The notes under the pieces were generated by a model, which was given only the letters and a program-made list of their open reading frames with translations, had not been told where the DNA came from and made no database searches. Position numbers and translations under genes: made by a program. Shown one piece after another: positions 1 through 8,206 of a stretch of 64,000 nucleotides of DNA (its first letter is position 1; each line of letters opens with the position of its first letter). The DNA comes from an uncultured Dorea sp. (lineage in GTDB: Bacteria > Bacillota > Clostridia > Lachnospirales > Lachnospiraceae): the NCBI GenBank assembly GCA_910589275.1, contig CAJUTH010000014.1, forward strand, positions 1 through 64,000, read 5' to 3'.

Positions 1-236
1 AGAGAGCACAGGTAATCGAAAAGGTAAAAGCATTAATTACCCGTTTCGGTGGCAATGTGACGGACGTTGATGAATGGGGTAAGAGAAGACTGGCTTACGA
101 AATTCAAAAGATGAAAGAAGCATATTATTACTTCATCCACTTCGAATCTGACGCATCAGTTCCAGGCGAAGTAGAACAGAGAATTCGCATCATGGACAAC
201 GTGCTCAGATATTTATGCGTGAAAGACGAGGCATAG
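1..236 (+). CDS. rpsF: 30S ribosomal protein S6 (3' part)
   Basis: The window opens inside this gene; the reading frame starts at base 3 and ends at TAG 234-236. The visible 77 residues carry the S6 C-terminal half: VTDVDEWGKRRLAYEI, then YYYFIHFES and a final RIMDNVLRYL. S6 binds S18 on the platform of the small ribosomal subunit. The neighbours confirm it: ssb starts 18 bases downstream and rpsR follows, the classic rpsF-ssb-rpsR operon. The promoter and the 5' half lie outside the window. Confidence 0.95.
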   Translation, partial: RAQVIEKVKALITRFGGNVTDVDEWGKRRLAYEIQKMKEAYYYFIHFESDASVPGEVEQRIRIMDNVLRYLCVKDEA

Positions 237-254
237 AAGAAGAGAGGGAAAAGA

Positions 255-704
255 ATGAATAAAGTAATTTTGATGGGACGTCTGACTAGAGACCCGGAGG
301 TTCGCTATTCCGCAGGAGAGAGTGCGACTGCTGTGGCAAGATATACGCTTGCGGTAGACAGAAGATTCCGGCGTAATAATGATGGGGAACAGACCGCGGA
401 TTTTATAGGATGTGTGGCATTTGGAAGAAGCGCTGAGTTTGCTGAGAAATATCTGCGCCAAGGACTGAAGATTGTTGTTACGGGGCGCATTCAGACCGGA
501 AGCTATACCAACAGGGATGGTCAGAGGGTCTATACTACCGACGTGGTGGTAGAGGATCAGGAATTTGCGGAGAGCAAAGCAGCAAGCGAGTCGCATATGA
601 GCGGCGGTTATCAGGCGGCACCAGCACCGGCGCCAAGCGCACCGGCAGGCGACGGCTTCATGAATATCCCGGATGGAATAGATGAAGAATTACCATTCAA
701 CTAG
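255..704 (+). CDS. ssb: Single-stranded DNA-binding protein
   Basis: 149 residues, normal SSB size. The N-terminal OB fold (about 1-105) begins MNKVILMGRLTRDPEVRY and includes FIGCVAFGRSAEFAEKYL and a VVTGRIQTGSYTNRDGQ strand pair. A Gly/Ala/Pro linker (about 115-135) leads to the acidic tip DEELPFN, the peptide that recruits replication and repair partners. It coats ssDNA as a tetramer during replication, recombination and repair. AGAGGGAAAAG precedes the ATG. It lies between rpsF and rpsR, so it is co-transcribed with both. Confidence 0.97.
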   Translation: MNKVILMGRLTRDPEVRYSAGESATAVARYTLAVDRRFRRNNDGEQTADFIGCVAFGRSAEFAEKYLRQGLKIVVTGRIQTGSYTNRDGQRVYTTDVVVEDQEFAESKAASESHMSGGYQAAPAPAPSAPAGDGFMNIPDGIDEELPFN

Positions 705-731
705 AAAAAAGTATTTAGGAGGGAAAGCATC

Positions 732-998
732 ATGGCTTACGATAAAGGCAATCGTCCGGAAGGCGGCTTCAAGAGAAGAGGCGGCGGACGCAGAAGAAAA
801 AAAGTATGTGTATTCTGTGGCAAAGAGAATAACGAGATCGATTACAAGGATGTAGCAAAGCTGAGAAAGTATATCTCTGAGAGAGGAAAGATTCTTCCAA
901 GAAGAATTACCGGTAACTGCGCAAAGCATCAGAGAGCCCTGACGGTAGCTATTAAGAGAGCAAGACACATTGCGTTGATGCCGTATGTTCAGGAATAA
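732..998 (+). CDS. rpsR: 30S ribosomal protein S18
   Basis: 88 residues with the basic N-terminus (KRRGGGRRRKKVCVFCGKEN) typical of the Cys-containing S18 type, then the IDYKDVAKLRKYISERGKI core and a basic ITGNCAKHQRALTVAIKRAR tail. S18 pairs with S6 on the 30S platform. TAGGAGGGAAAGCATC supplies the ribosome site. Last gene of the rpsF-ssb-rpsR operon, followed by an intrinsic terminator. The CxxC pair and later Cys suggest a zinc-binding S18 paralogue. Confidence 0.97.
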   Translation: MAYDKGNRPEGGFKRRGGGRRRKKVCVFCGKENNEIDYKDVAKLRKYISERGKILPRRITGNCAKHQRALTVAIKRARHIALMPYVQE

Positions 999-1026
999 GT
1001 AACAGACAGAATATAGCGTGAAAGTA

Positions 1027-1064
1027 AGAGTCTCTGGATACGGAAGTATCCGGAGGCTCTTTTT
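1027..1064 (+). terminator. Intrinsic terminator of the rpsF-ssb-rpsR operon
   Basis: Long stem: left arm AGAG-CTC-GGATAC (1027-1041) pairs with GTATCC-GAG-CTCT (1046-1060) around a GGAA tetraloop, with two small mismatches, then TTTT. It begins 29 bases after the rpsR stop. Confidence 0.9.
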
Positions 1065-1153
1065 GGGTGCGCAGGTTATTTATATTTCATATCTGCCGAT
1101 ATTTGTTATATAAGCGTTGGGCGAGCGGAATAAATAAAGAGGAGGTGGCCCGA

Positions 1154-2047
1154 GTGAATTTCTTTACAGTGCAAAGTATGGGCAGCTACACAAAGAACTT
1201 AGAGATGCAGATGAAGTGGCAGAAGAAGAAAACCACAGGAGATTTTACAGCAGATGGCAGCACGAAGCTTGGCGATCCGGTAAGACAGCAGGCGGAAGAG
1301 ATCCGCAAGTCGAGGAAGGACGGTTCGTCTAAGCTTTCCGCACAGATTGACTTAAAGCTTCAGAGCGGTAAGAAACTGACGGCCGAAGAGATGGATTACC
1401 TGCAGAAGACGGATCCGCAGAAATACCAGAAGATAAAAGCCATGGAAGCGGAGCAGGAGAATTATGAGAAGGAGCTGAAGAGATGTAAGACCAAGGAGGA
1501 AGTCCAGCGTGTTAGGATGACTCATACGGCTACATCTCTAAATGCAGTTAACAGCATTATGAATAATCCGGTTATTCCGGAAGAGAAGAAATTTGAACTG
1601 ATTATGCAGGAGCATTATAAGCATATGGCTCTTGAGACCTCTACGCAGGAATTTGTAGAGAGCGGCAGATACGCGGCTCTGCCGACAGAGGCGGAAAAAG
1701 CAAAGGCGGAAAAGGATCTGGAAGAAGCGAAGAAAGCAGAACTTGGCATCGAGGAACCGTCAGAAGAGACCGAAGAGACTGAAACAGATGAAACCAAGGA
1801 CGCTGAGCCGAAGGAGCCTGGCAGTACGGAGAAAGAGGCAGAAGCAGAGAAGATACGAAAAGACCATGCGGCTCTGGAACTGGCCAAGATCAGGAATGAG
1901 CGGGAAATGACCCGCATGGAAGCAGAGTCAACCCCGGAGGCAATGAAAGTAAAGCGAGCCAGAGCACAGGCAGCATATAAAGAAAACCAGCCGGAGATTA
2001 TTTCCGTCAGGCAGGCTCTGGACGTGAAAGTCGGCGCAGAGAGATGA
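1154..2047 (+). CDS. Conserved hypothetical coiled-coil protein, charged
   Basis: 297 residues from a GTG start chosen because GAGGAGG lies 8 bases upstream; an upstream extension to 1067 would run into the terminator tail. No family was recognised. The protein is soluble, with no signal peptide or membrane segment, and very rich in Lys and Glu. The middle (EMDYLQKTDPQKYQKIKAME, then a KEEVQRVRMTHT stretch) reads as helices; about residues 190-235 are an acidic low-complexity linker (EEPSEETEETETDETKDAEP) before a final basic helix. Conserved-looking patches (NSIMNNPVIPEEKKFELIMQ) argue that it is a real gene. It stands alone between the ribosomal terminator and argD. Function unknown. Confidence 0.75.
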   Translation: MNFFTVQSMGSYTKNLEMQMKWQKKKTTGDFTADGSTKLGDPVRQQAEEIRKSRKDGSSKLSAQIDLKLQSGKKLTAEEMDYLQKTDPQKYQKIKAMEAEQENYEKELKRCKTKEEVQRVRMTHTATSLNAVNSIMNNPVIPEEKKFELIMQEHYKHMALETSTQEFVESGRYAALPTEAEKAKAEKDLEEAKKAELGIEEPSEETEETETDETKDAEPKEPGSTEKEAEAEKIRKDHAALELAKIRNEREMTRMEAESTPEAMKVKRARAQAAYKENQPEIISVRQALDVKVGAER

Positions 2048-2147
2048 GGTGCAGGTCCCCAAAAATTGAAAACCAGTCAATGCCAAAAAAAGCCGCTGCG
2101 AACGATATCTATTGACGGATTGTGCAAATTATAGAACCGATGTGTGC

Positions 2148-2176
2148 TTGATAGGCTGTACCATACGTGTTATAAT
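2148..2176 (+). promoter_or_regulatory. Sigma-A promoter of argD
   Basis: TTGATA (2148-2153) and TATAAT (2171-2176) are separated by exactly 17 bases, 24 bases upstream of the argD start. No arginine-box dyad was evident. Confidence 0.75.
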
Positions 2177-2199
2177 TTCAGGTAAACAGGGAGGTATGC

Positions 2200-3381
2200 A
2201 TGATGAATTCAATTGATATCCAGAAGAAGGACAGTAAATATATTGCGAATACTTATAAACGTTTTCCGATTGCCCTTACGGTGGGCGAGGGGGTTGTGGC
2301 CCGTGACCCGGAGGGAAAGGAATACATAGATTTTACCAGCGGCATCGGCGTGAATTGTCTTGGATATGCGGATAAGGGCTGGGCGGATGCAGTAGCGGCG
2401 CAGGCGCATAAGCTGCAGCATGTGTCGAATCTTTACAGTACGCAGCCGGATACGGAGGTTGCTGAGAAGCTATGCCGGTACACAGGCTTTTCGAAAGTCT
2501 TTTTTGGAAATTCCGGCGCGGAGGCGAATGAAGGAGCTCTTAAGGTCGCAAGGAAATACGGAATAGAAAAGCATGGCGAACAGTGTAACACGGTGATTAC
2601 CCTGAATAATTCATTTCATGGGCGGACCATTACAACGCTGTCTGCAACAGGGCAGGATTCCTTTCATCAGTTTTTCTTTCCGTTTACAGAAGGGTTTAAA
2701 TTCGTAGACGCCGGGGACATAGAAGGGTTAAAAAATGCAGTCGATGAAACAGTATGCGGAATCATGATTGAACTGATCCAGGGAGAAGGCGGCGTGGTTC
2801 CGGTAGACGCTGAATTTGTGAAAGAAGCTGCGCGTCTCTGCAAGGAAAGGGATCTGGTTTTTGCAATAGATGAGGTTCAGACGGGAATCGGCCGTACAGG
2901 CACATTCCTGTGTTATGAGCAGTTTGGCGTGGAGCCGGATGTTGTATCCCTTGCCAAGGGAATCGGCGGCGGACTTCCCCTTGGCGCGGTGATGATGAAT
3001 GAGAAGACTAGTGATGTGTTAGGCTTCGGCCAGCACGGTTCTACATTTGGCGGAAACCCTGTGTCCTGCGCGGGCGCGTCTTATGTACTGGATCAGGTGA
3101 TGAAACCTGAATTTCTGGAAACGGTAAGAAACAAATCCGAATATATGAGGAAAAAACTGTTGGAAATCCCCCGGATCAAGTCGGTTACGGGACTGGGCCT
3201 TATGCTGGGAGCAGAGCTGGAGGAGGGCCTTGCGGCAGGAGAGATAGCGGGAAAATGTGTGGAAGAGGGACTTTTGGTACTGACAGCTAAGACAAAGCTT
3301 CGTTTCCTCCCGCCTCTTATCATCAGCTATGAGGAAATAGACAGGGGCATAGAGATTCTGGCGCGTGTCCTTAAGGGATAG
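2200..3381 (+). CDS. argD: Acetylornithine aminotransferase
   Basis: 393 residues, the normal length for a class III PLP aminotransferase of the ArgD branch. N-acetylornithine plus 2-oxoglutarate gives N-acetylglutamate semialdehyde plus glutamate in arginine synthesis. Visible marks: FTSGIGVNCLGY near 48, FFGNSGAEANEGALKVARKY near 100, the PLP-aspartate IDEVQTGIGRTG near 225, and the Schiff-base lysine in SLAKGIGGGLPLG near 253. GGGAGG precedes two in-frame ATGs (2200, 2203); either could be used. No other arg gene is nearby, so the closely related ornithine, succinylornithine or GABA aminotransferase roles cannot be fully excluded. Confidence 0.88.
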   Translation: MMNSIDIQKKDSKYIANTYKRFPIALTVGEGVVARDPEGKEYIDFTSGIGVNCLGYADKGWADAVAAQAHKLQHVSNLYSTQPDTEVAEKLCRYTGFSKVFFGNSGAEANEGALKVARKYGIEKHGEQCNTVITLNNSFHGRTITTLSATGQDSFHQFFFPFTEGFKFVDAGDIEGLKNAVDETVCGIMIELIQGEGGVVPVDAEFVKEAARLCKERDLVFAIDEVQTGIGRTGTFLCYEQFGVEPDVVSLAKGIGGGLPLGAVMMNEKTSDVLGFGQHGSTFGGNPVSCAGASYVLDQVMKPEFLETVRNKSEYMRKKLLEIPRIKSVTGLGLMLGAELEEGLAAGEIAGKCVEEGLLVLTAKTKLRFLPPLIISYEEIDRGIEILARVLKG

Positions 3382-3452
3382 AGCCGGATGAGAGGACTGG
3401 GCATTGCGCTCTCTGCAACAGGGCAGAAGCGAGCCGATATAGGAGGTAGTGT

Positions 3453-4373
3453 ATGAATAAACCAGTATTAGTAATTATGGCGGCAGGTATGGGAAGCAGA
3501 TACGGAGGGCTCAAGCAGATCGACCCGGTAGATAAGGACGGCCATATCATCATGGATTTTTCCATGTATGACGCAAAGCGGGCAGGCTTTGAGAAGGCGG
3601 TATTTATTATCAAGGAAGAAAATGAGCCGGATTTCCGTGAGGCAATTGGGGACAGGGTGTCCGAGTATATGGAAGTGAGCTATGCGTATCAGAAGCTTGA
3701 TAATCTTCCGGAAGGGTATCAGATCCCGGAGGGAAGAGTAAAGCCTTGGGGAACCGCCCATGCGGTGTTAAGCTGTATCGATCAGGTAGACGGACCCTTT
3801 GCAGTGATTAACGCAGATGATTATTACGGGGTAGAGGCTTTCCGTCTGATCTATGAGTATCTGACCACCCATCAGGATGATGAAAAATACCGTTATACTA
3901 TGGTAGGATATCTTCTGGGAAATACGATGACGGATAACGGTTATGTTTCGAGAGGAATCTGTGTAACAAATGAAAAGAAGGAGCTGGTTTCTGTCACAGA
4001 GAGAACCCGGATTGAGAAGCGGGAGGGCGGCATTGCTTTTACAGAGGATGACGGACAGACATGGACATCCCTTCCGGCGGATACGATTGTTTCACTGAAT
4101 ATGTGGGGATTTACCAGAAGTATTTTAGAGGAGATACGAAATGGGTTCCCGGCATTTTTAGATGAGGGAATCAAGACGAATCCTAAGAAATGTGAATATT
4201 TCCTTCCGGCTGTTGTAAGCAGACTGGTGGAAGCAGACAAGGCGTCGGTGACCGTACTGAAGTCCCATGACAAATGGTACGGTATTACTTATAAAGAAGA
4301 TATGCCAATGGTATCCTCCGCGATTCAGAGAATGAAGGAAGAGGGCATTTATCCACAGCATTTGTGGAACTAA
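3453..4373 (+). CDS. Sugar-phosphate nucleotidyltransferase family protein
   Basis: 306 residues. The N-terminus VIMAAGMGSRYGGLKQ is the GXGXR-type NTP-binding loop of nucleotidyltransferases; PWGTAHAVLSC and FAVINADDYYG (about 100-130) are the substrate and metal-binding elements (the D in NADD). Family members join a sugar phosphate and NTP to give NDP-sugars. It lacks the exact GalU signature, so the sugar is not predicted. AGGAGGTAGTGT precedes the ATG. galE follows 110 bases later from its own promoter, so the pair probably serves envelope sugar supply without being a strict operon. Confidence 0.85.
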   Translation: MNKPVLVIMAAGMGSRYGGLKQIDPVDKDGHIIMDFSMYDAKRAGFEKAVFIIKEENEPDFREAIGDRVSEYMEVSYAYQKLDNLPEGYQIPEGRVKPWGTAHAVLSCIDQVDGPFAVINADDYYGVEAFRLIYEYLTTHQDDEKYRYTMVGYLLGNTMTDNGYVSRGICVTNEKKELVSVTERTRIEKREGGIAFTEDDGQTWTSLPADTIVSLNMWGFTRSILEEIRNGFPAFLDEGIKTNPKKCEYFLPAVVSRLVEADKASVTVLKSHDKWYGITYKEDMPMVSSAIQRMKEEGIYPQHLWN

Positions 4374-4408
4374 AAAAGAATCTGCATTTTTTCTGAGCGT
4401 ATAGCAGG

Positions 4409-4437
4409 TTGATTCCGTTTGGTAAAAGTGATATATT
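4409..4437 (+). promoter_or_regulatory. Sigma-A promoter of galE
   Basis: TTGATT (4409-4414), 17 bases, TATATT (4432-4437), 46 bases before the galE ATG. Confidence 0.65.
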
Positions 4438-4482
4438 TTTATTGGGAACATATATTATTTGTATACAAGGAGGCAGGATACA

Positions 4483-5499
4483 ATGGCTGTATTGATTACA
4501 GGAGGAGCGGGCTATATTGGTAGCCATACGGCTCTGGAATTGCTGAATGAAGGCTATGAGGTTGTAGTGTATGATAATTTGTACAATTCTTCTAAGGAGT
4601 CTCTGCGCAGAGTGGAGGAACTGACCGGGAAGAAGATTACATTTTATGAGGGGGATATTCTGGATGAAGACAAGCTTCGCAGTATGTTTGAGGCTGAGAA
4701 GATTGACGCCGTAATTCACTGTGCGGCATTGAAGGCGGTTGGCGAGTCAGTCAGAAAGCCGCTGGAGTATTATCATAACAATATCACTGGAACGCTGACC
4801 CTTCTTAAGGTGATGAATGAGACGGGAACAAAGAATATTGTATTCAGCTCTTCGGCGACAGTGTATGGAGATCCGGAGGTGATTCCGATTACGGAGGAGT
4901 GCCCGAAGGGTCAGTGTACGAATCCATACGGATGGACCAAATCCATGATGGAACAGATTATGTCAGACCTTCAGAAGGCGCATCCGGAATGGAATGTGAT
5001 TCTTCTCCGCTATTTCAATCCGGTAGGCGCTCATGAAAGCGGACGGATTGGAGAGGATCCCAAGGGGATTCCGAATAATCTGATGCCGTATATTTCTCAG
5101 GTGGCAGTTGGAAAGCGCGAGAAACTGGGTGTGTTTGGAAATGATTACGATACCCCGGACGGAACCGGCGTGAGGGATTATATCCATGTAGTAGATCTTG
5201 CGGTGGGCCATGTAAAGGCGATCAACTATATTTTCACAAATCCGGGACTGGATATTATTAATTTGGGAACAGGCGTAGGATATTCGGTGCTTGATATGGT
5301 CAAGGCATTCTCTAAGGCATGCGGAAAGGATATTCCTTATGAGATCCAGCCGAGGCGTGAGGGTGATATTGCTATGTGCTATGCGGATCCGGCCAAGGCG
5401 GCGAAAGTGCTGGGCTGGAAGGCAGAGAGAGGATTGGATGAGATGTGTGCGGATTCATGGAAATGGCAGTCGCAGAATCCGGACGGTTATGGAGCTTAA
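4483..5499 (+). CDS. galE: UDP-glucose 4-epimerase
   Basis: 338 residues, typical GalE size. Interconverts UDP-galactose and UDP-glucose (Leloir pathway and glycan precursors). N-terminal Rossmann signature TGGAGYIGSHTALELL; NAD site VIHCAALKAVGES; catalytic SSSATVYG and YGWTKSMME (the YxxxK pair); LRYFNPVGAH and VRDYIHVVDLA are the extended-SDR galactose-binding marks. The ATG at 4483 is preferred to an upstream TTG (4459) because AAGGAGG lies just ahead of it. Confidence 0.96.
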   Translation: MAVLITGGAGYIGSHTALELLNEGYEVVVYDNLYNSSKESLRRVEELTGKKITFYEGDILDEDKLRSMFEAEKIDAVIHCAALKAVGESVRKPLEYYHNNITGTLTLLKVMNETGTKNIVFSSSATVYGDPEVIPITEECPKGQCTNPYGWTKSMMEQIMSDLQKAHPEWNVILLRYFNPVGAHESGRIGEDPKGIPNNLMPYISQVAVGKREKLGVFGNDYDTPDGTGVRDYIHVVDLAVGHVKAINYIFTNPGLDIINLGTGVGYSVLDMVKAFSKACGKDIPYEIQPRREGDIAMCYADPAKAAKVLGWKAERGLDEMCADSWKWQSQNPDGYGA

Positions 5500-5519
5500 T
5501 ATTTTGTTTTAAAAGACAG

Positions 5520-5562
5520 GGCGCTGCGGTATTTGGAATAGTTTACCGCGGCGCCTTCTTTA
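5520..5562 (+). terminator. Intrinsic terminator of galE
   Basis: GGCGC-GCGGTA (5520-5531) pairs with TACCGC-GCGCC (5544-5555), followed by TTCTTTAT. Confidence 0.8.
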
Positions 5563-5603
5563 TGTATAAAATTTATTATCTTCCCTTTCTATAGAAAAGG
5601 TAG

Positions 5604-5609
5604 TATAAT
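5604..5609 (+). promoter_or_regulatory. Candidate -10 box for gdpP-rplI-dnaB
   Basis: A perfect TATAAT lies 42 bases before the gdpP start, but the -35 position holds only TTCCCT, so this is a weak or factor-dependent promoter at best. Confidence 0.4.
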
Positions 5610-5650
5610 GGATGCATAGTGGCGTAAGTGGGCGCAATGGAGGAGCAATT

Positions 5651-7705
5651 ATGAGCGAGAGGCAGGATATACACCTAAAGGGAGCGCTGAAGTTATACAT
5701 GCAGTGGCCGATGGCCATGACGGTTATTCTGATTGCTATGACTGGATGGATCTATTATACAGACCGCAAGGCCGGGATGCTGATGGCGGCATGCGTGCTG
5801 CTTTATCTGATTGTTACCGGATTTTTGTATTATTATAACAAGTCAACGCTTATGCGCGCTTTGGTGGAATTTGCGGCGCAATACGGCGCTATGCAGAACC
5901 GGCTTTTGAAGGAGCTGGATATTCCATATGCCATTTTACTGGAGACAGGGAAAGTGCTCTGGATGAATGATGAATTTGAAGAGATTCTTGGGGACAGAAA
6001 TAAGCAGGATGTGAATCTGTCAAAATATATGAAGGAGATCAACCGGGGGATTTTTCCAAAAGAGGAAGGCCAGCATACGGAAGTTGAAGTCCAGTTTGAA
6101 GAGAGGGAGTATCTGGCAAAGCTTCGTAAGATTCCAGTAAAAGAAGCGGGCGGTATGCAGATGTCGGTGAAGATTCCTGTTGAATCGGAATATTTTATTG
6201 CCGTTTTTCTGGAGGATGTGACAGAGCTGAATGAGTATATTCAGGCGAATGAGGAACAAAGGCTGGTGGCGGGACTCATTTACATTGACAATTACGACGA
6301 GGTAATTGAGAGTGTAGAAGAGGTAAGGCAGAGTCTGCTTCTTGCGCTGATCGACCGTAAGATCAATCAGTATTTCTCTAAAGTAAACGGTATTGTTAAG
6401 AAGGTAGAGACAGATAAGTATTTTATCGTAGTCGCCAAGCGGTATTTCAAATTATTAGAGGAAGACAGATTTTCACTTCTCGAAGATGTTAAATCCGTAA
6501 ATGTCGGAAATACAATTCCGGCAACGCTGGGTATTGGCCTTGGAATCAGCAAGGAAGGGTACAGCCAGAGTTATAACTATGCAAGGACCGCCATTGATCA
6601 GGCGCTTGCAAGGGGCGGCGACCAAGCGGTTATCAAGGACTGTAACGGCATTACCTATTATGGCGGCAAGCGCGAGATGACATCAAAGAATACCCGCGTG
6701 AAGGCTCGTGTAAAGGCGGAGGCGCTGAGAGAATATATGATGACCAGCGATTATATTCTGGTTATGGGACATAAGATGACGGACGTGGATTCGCTTGGAG
6801 CGGCAATCGGTATATACCGCGCGGCAGTTTCAGTTGGAAAGACAGCGCATATTGTACTGAATGACCCAGCAATGGCAGTTCGTTCTCTGCATGAGGACTA
6901 TGTGAAGAATACAGATTATCCGGAGGATATGTTTGTAACCTCAGAGGAGGCAAGGGAGATGACCAGCGAAGCCTCTATGGTAGTGGTTGTGGATACGAAC
7001 CGGCCGCAGATGACGGAATGTCCGGAGCTTCTGCAGATGACAAAGAATATTGTGGTATTGGATCATCATAGACAGGGGAGCGACAATATTGAAAATGCCA
7101 GATTGTCTTATATTGAGCCTTATGCGTCTTCTGCCTGTGAGATGGTTTCTGAGATTCTGCAGTATATCGCGGATGATATTAAGCTTCCGGCTATGGAAGC
7201 CAGCAGCATGTTTGCCGGTATGATGGTCGATACGAACAACTTTACAAACCGGACGGGCGTAAGGACCTTTGAGGCGGCGGCCTTTTTGAGAAGATGCGGA
7301 GCTGATATTCCGTATGTCCGCAAGATATTTAGGGATGATATGGATTCATACCGCGCTAAGGCGTCGATTATCAGCAACGCTGAGGTTTACCGGCATCAGT
7401 TTGCTATTGCGCGCGGAGAGAATCTTAAAGTGGATTCTCCGACGATTATCGGCGCGCAGGCGGCCAATGAACTGCTGGATATCGACGGGATCCGGGCTGC
7501 GTTTGTTATTACGATATTTAATGGAAGATGCTATGTAAGCGCCCGTTCGATTGACGAGGTGAACGTACAGGTGCTGATGGAGAAGCTGGGCGGCGGCGGA
7601 CATATGAATATGGCGGGCGCGCAGTTTGACCATACGAATGTGGGCGAAGTGATTTATAATATCAAGGTTCAGATTGATAAGATGATTGAGGAAGGAGATA
7701 TATAG
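5651..7705 (+). CDS. gdpP: Cyclic-di-AMP phosphodiesterase GdpP
   Basis: 684 residues, family-typical. Two N-terminal membrane segments (about 18-60), a PAS-like region (about 75-165), a degenerate GGDEF domain (about 170-300), then DHH and DHHA1 domains. Catalytic marks: GHKMTDVDSLGAAIG, VVVVDTNRP, the DHH in VVLDHHRQ, and GGGGHMNMAGAQ near the C-terminus. The enzyme hydrolyses c-di-AMP to pApA and so tunes potassium, osmolyte and cell-wall homeostasis at the membrane. The ATG at 5651 has GGAGG upstream; an in-frame start at 5612 has none. The order gdpP-rplI-dnaB is a conserved Firmicutes arrangement; rplI starts 3 bases after the stop. Confidence 0.95.
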   Translation: MSERQDIHLKGALKLYMQWPMAMTVILIAMTGWIYYTDRKAGMLMAACVLLYLIVTGFLYYYNKSTLMRALVEFAAQYGAMQNRLLKELDIPYAILLETGKVLWMNDEFEEILGDRNKQDVNLSKYMKEINRGIFPKEEGQHTEVEVQFEEREYLAKLRKIPVKEAGGMQMSVKIPVESEYFIAVFLEDVTELNEYIQANEEQRLVAGLIYIDNYDEVIESVEEVRQSLLLALIDRKINQYFSKVNGIVKKVETDKYFIVVAKRYFKLLEEDRFSLLEDVKSVNVGNTIPATLGIGLGISKEGYSQSYNYARTAIDQALARGGDQAVIKDCNGITYYGGKREMTSKNTRVKARVKAEALREYMMTSDYILVMGHKMTDVDSLGAAIGIYRAAVSVGKTAHIVLNDPAMAVRSLHEDYVKNTDYPEDMFVTSEEAREMTSEASMVVVVDTNRPQMTECPELLQMTKNIVVLDHHRQGSDNIENARLSYIEPYASSACEMVSEILQYIADDIKLPAMEASSMFAGMMVDTNNFTNRTGVRTFEAAAFLRRCGADIPYVRKIFRDDMDSYRAKASIISNAEVYRHQFAIARGENLKVDSPTIIGAQAANELLDIDGIRAAFVITIFNGRCYVSARSIDEVNVQVLMEKLGGGGHMNMAGAQFDHTNVGEVIYNIKVQIDKMIEEGDI

Positions 7706-7708
7706 AAT

Positions 7709-8158
7709 ATGAAAGTAATTTTATTAGAGGATGTAAAGTCTCTGGGTAAAAAGGGCGAGATTGTAAATGTAAACGACGGATATGCGAGAAATTTCCTCTT
7801 AAAAACGGGAAAAGGCACAGAGGCGAATAATAAAAATTTAAATGACCTGAAACTTAAGAAAGCAAATGCAGATAAGATTGCACAGGAGAATCTAGAGGCG
7901 GCAAAAGCGCTTGGGGAAAAGCTAAAAAAAGGGCAGGTAGAACTGTCAATGAAGACGGGAGAAGGAGGCAAGGTATTTGGCTCTGTTTCGTCTAAAGAGA
8001 TAGCGGCGGCGGCAGAAGAGCAGCTTGGTCTTAAGATTGATAAAAAGAAGATACAATTGAAAGAGCAGATTAAGAGCCTTGGCGTGCATAATGTTCCGGT
8101 TAAGCTCCATCCGAAGGTGACGGCAGAGCTTAAGGTGTGGGTAAAGGAAGAGGTATAA
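7709..8158 (+). CDS. rplI: 50S ribosomal protein L9
   Basis: 149 residues, standard length. The N-domain MKVILLEDVKSLGKKGEIV and DGYARNFLL give the rRNA-binding fold; a long charged helix (about 45-75) connects to the C-domain with GKVFGSVSSKEIA and the final VKLHPKVTAELKVWVKEE. L9 sits near the L1 stalk. Its ribosome site AAGGAGATATATAG overlaps the gdpP stop, so translation is probably coupled. The usual YARNFLLPxGLA motif reads NFLLKTGKG here, a small divergence. Confidence 0.96.
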   Translation: MKVILLEDVKSLGKKGEIVNVNDGYARNFLLKTGKGTEANNKNLNDLKLKKANADKIAQENLEAAKALGEKLKKGQVELSMKTGEGGKVFGSVSSKEIAAAAEEQLGLKIDKKKIQLKEQIKSLGVHNVPVKLHPKVTAELKVWVKEEV

Positions 8159-8206
8159 GACAGGTAAAGGGATGTATCCCCAAAACAGCCGAAACGGAGG
8201 AAAAGG

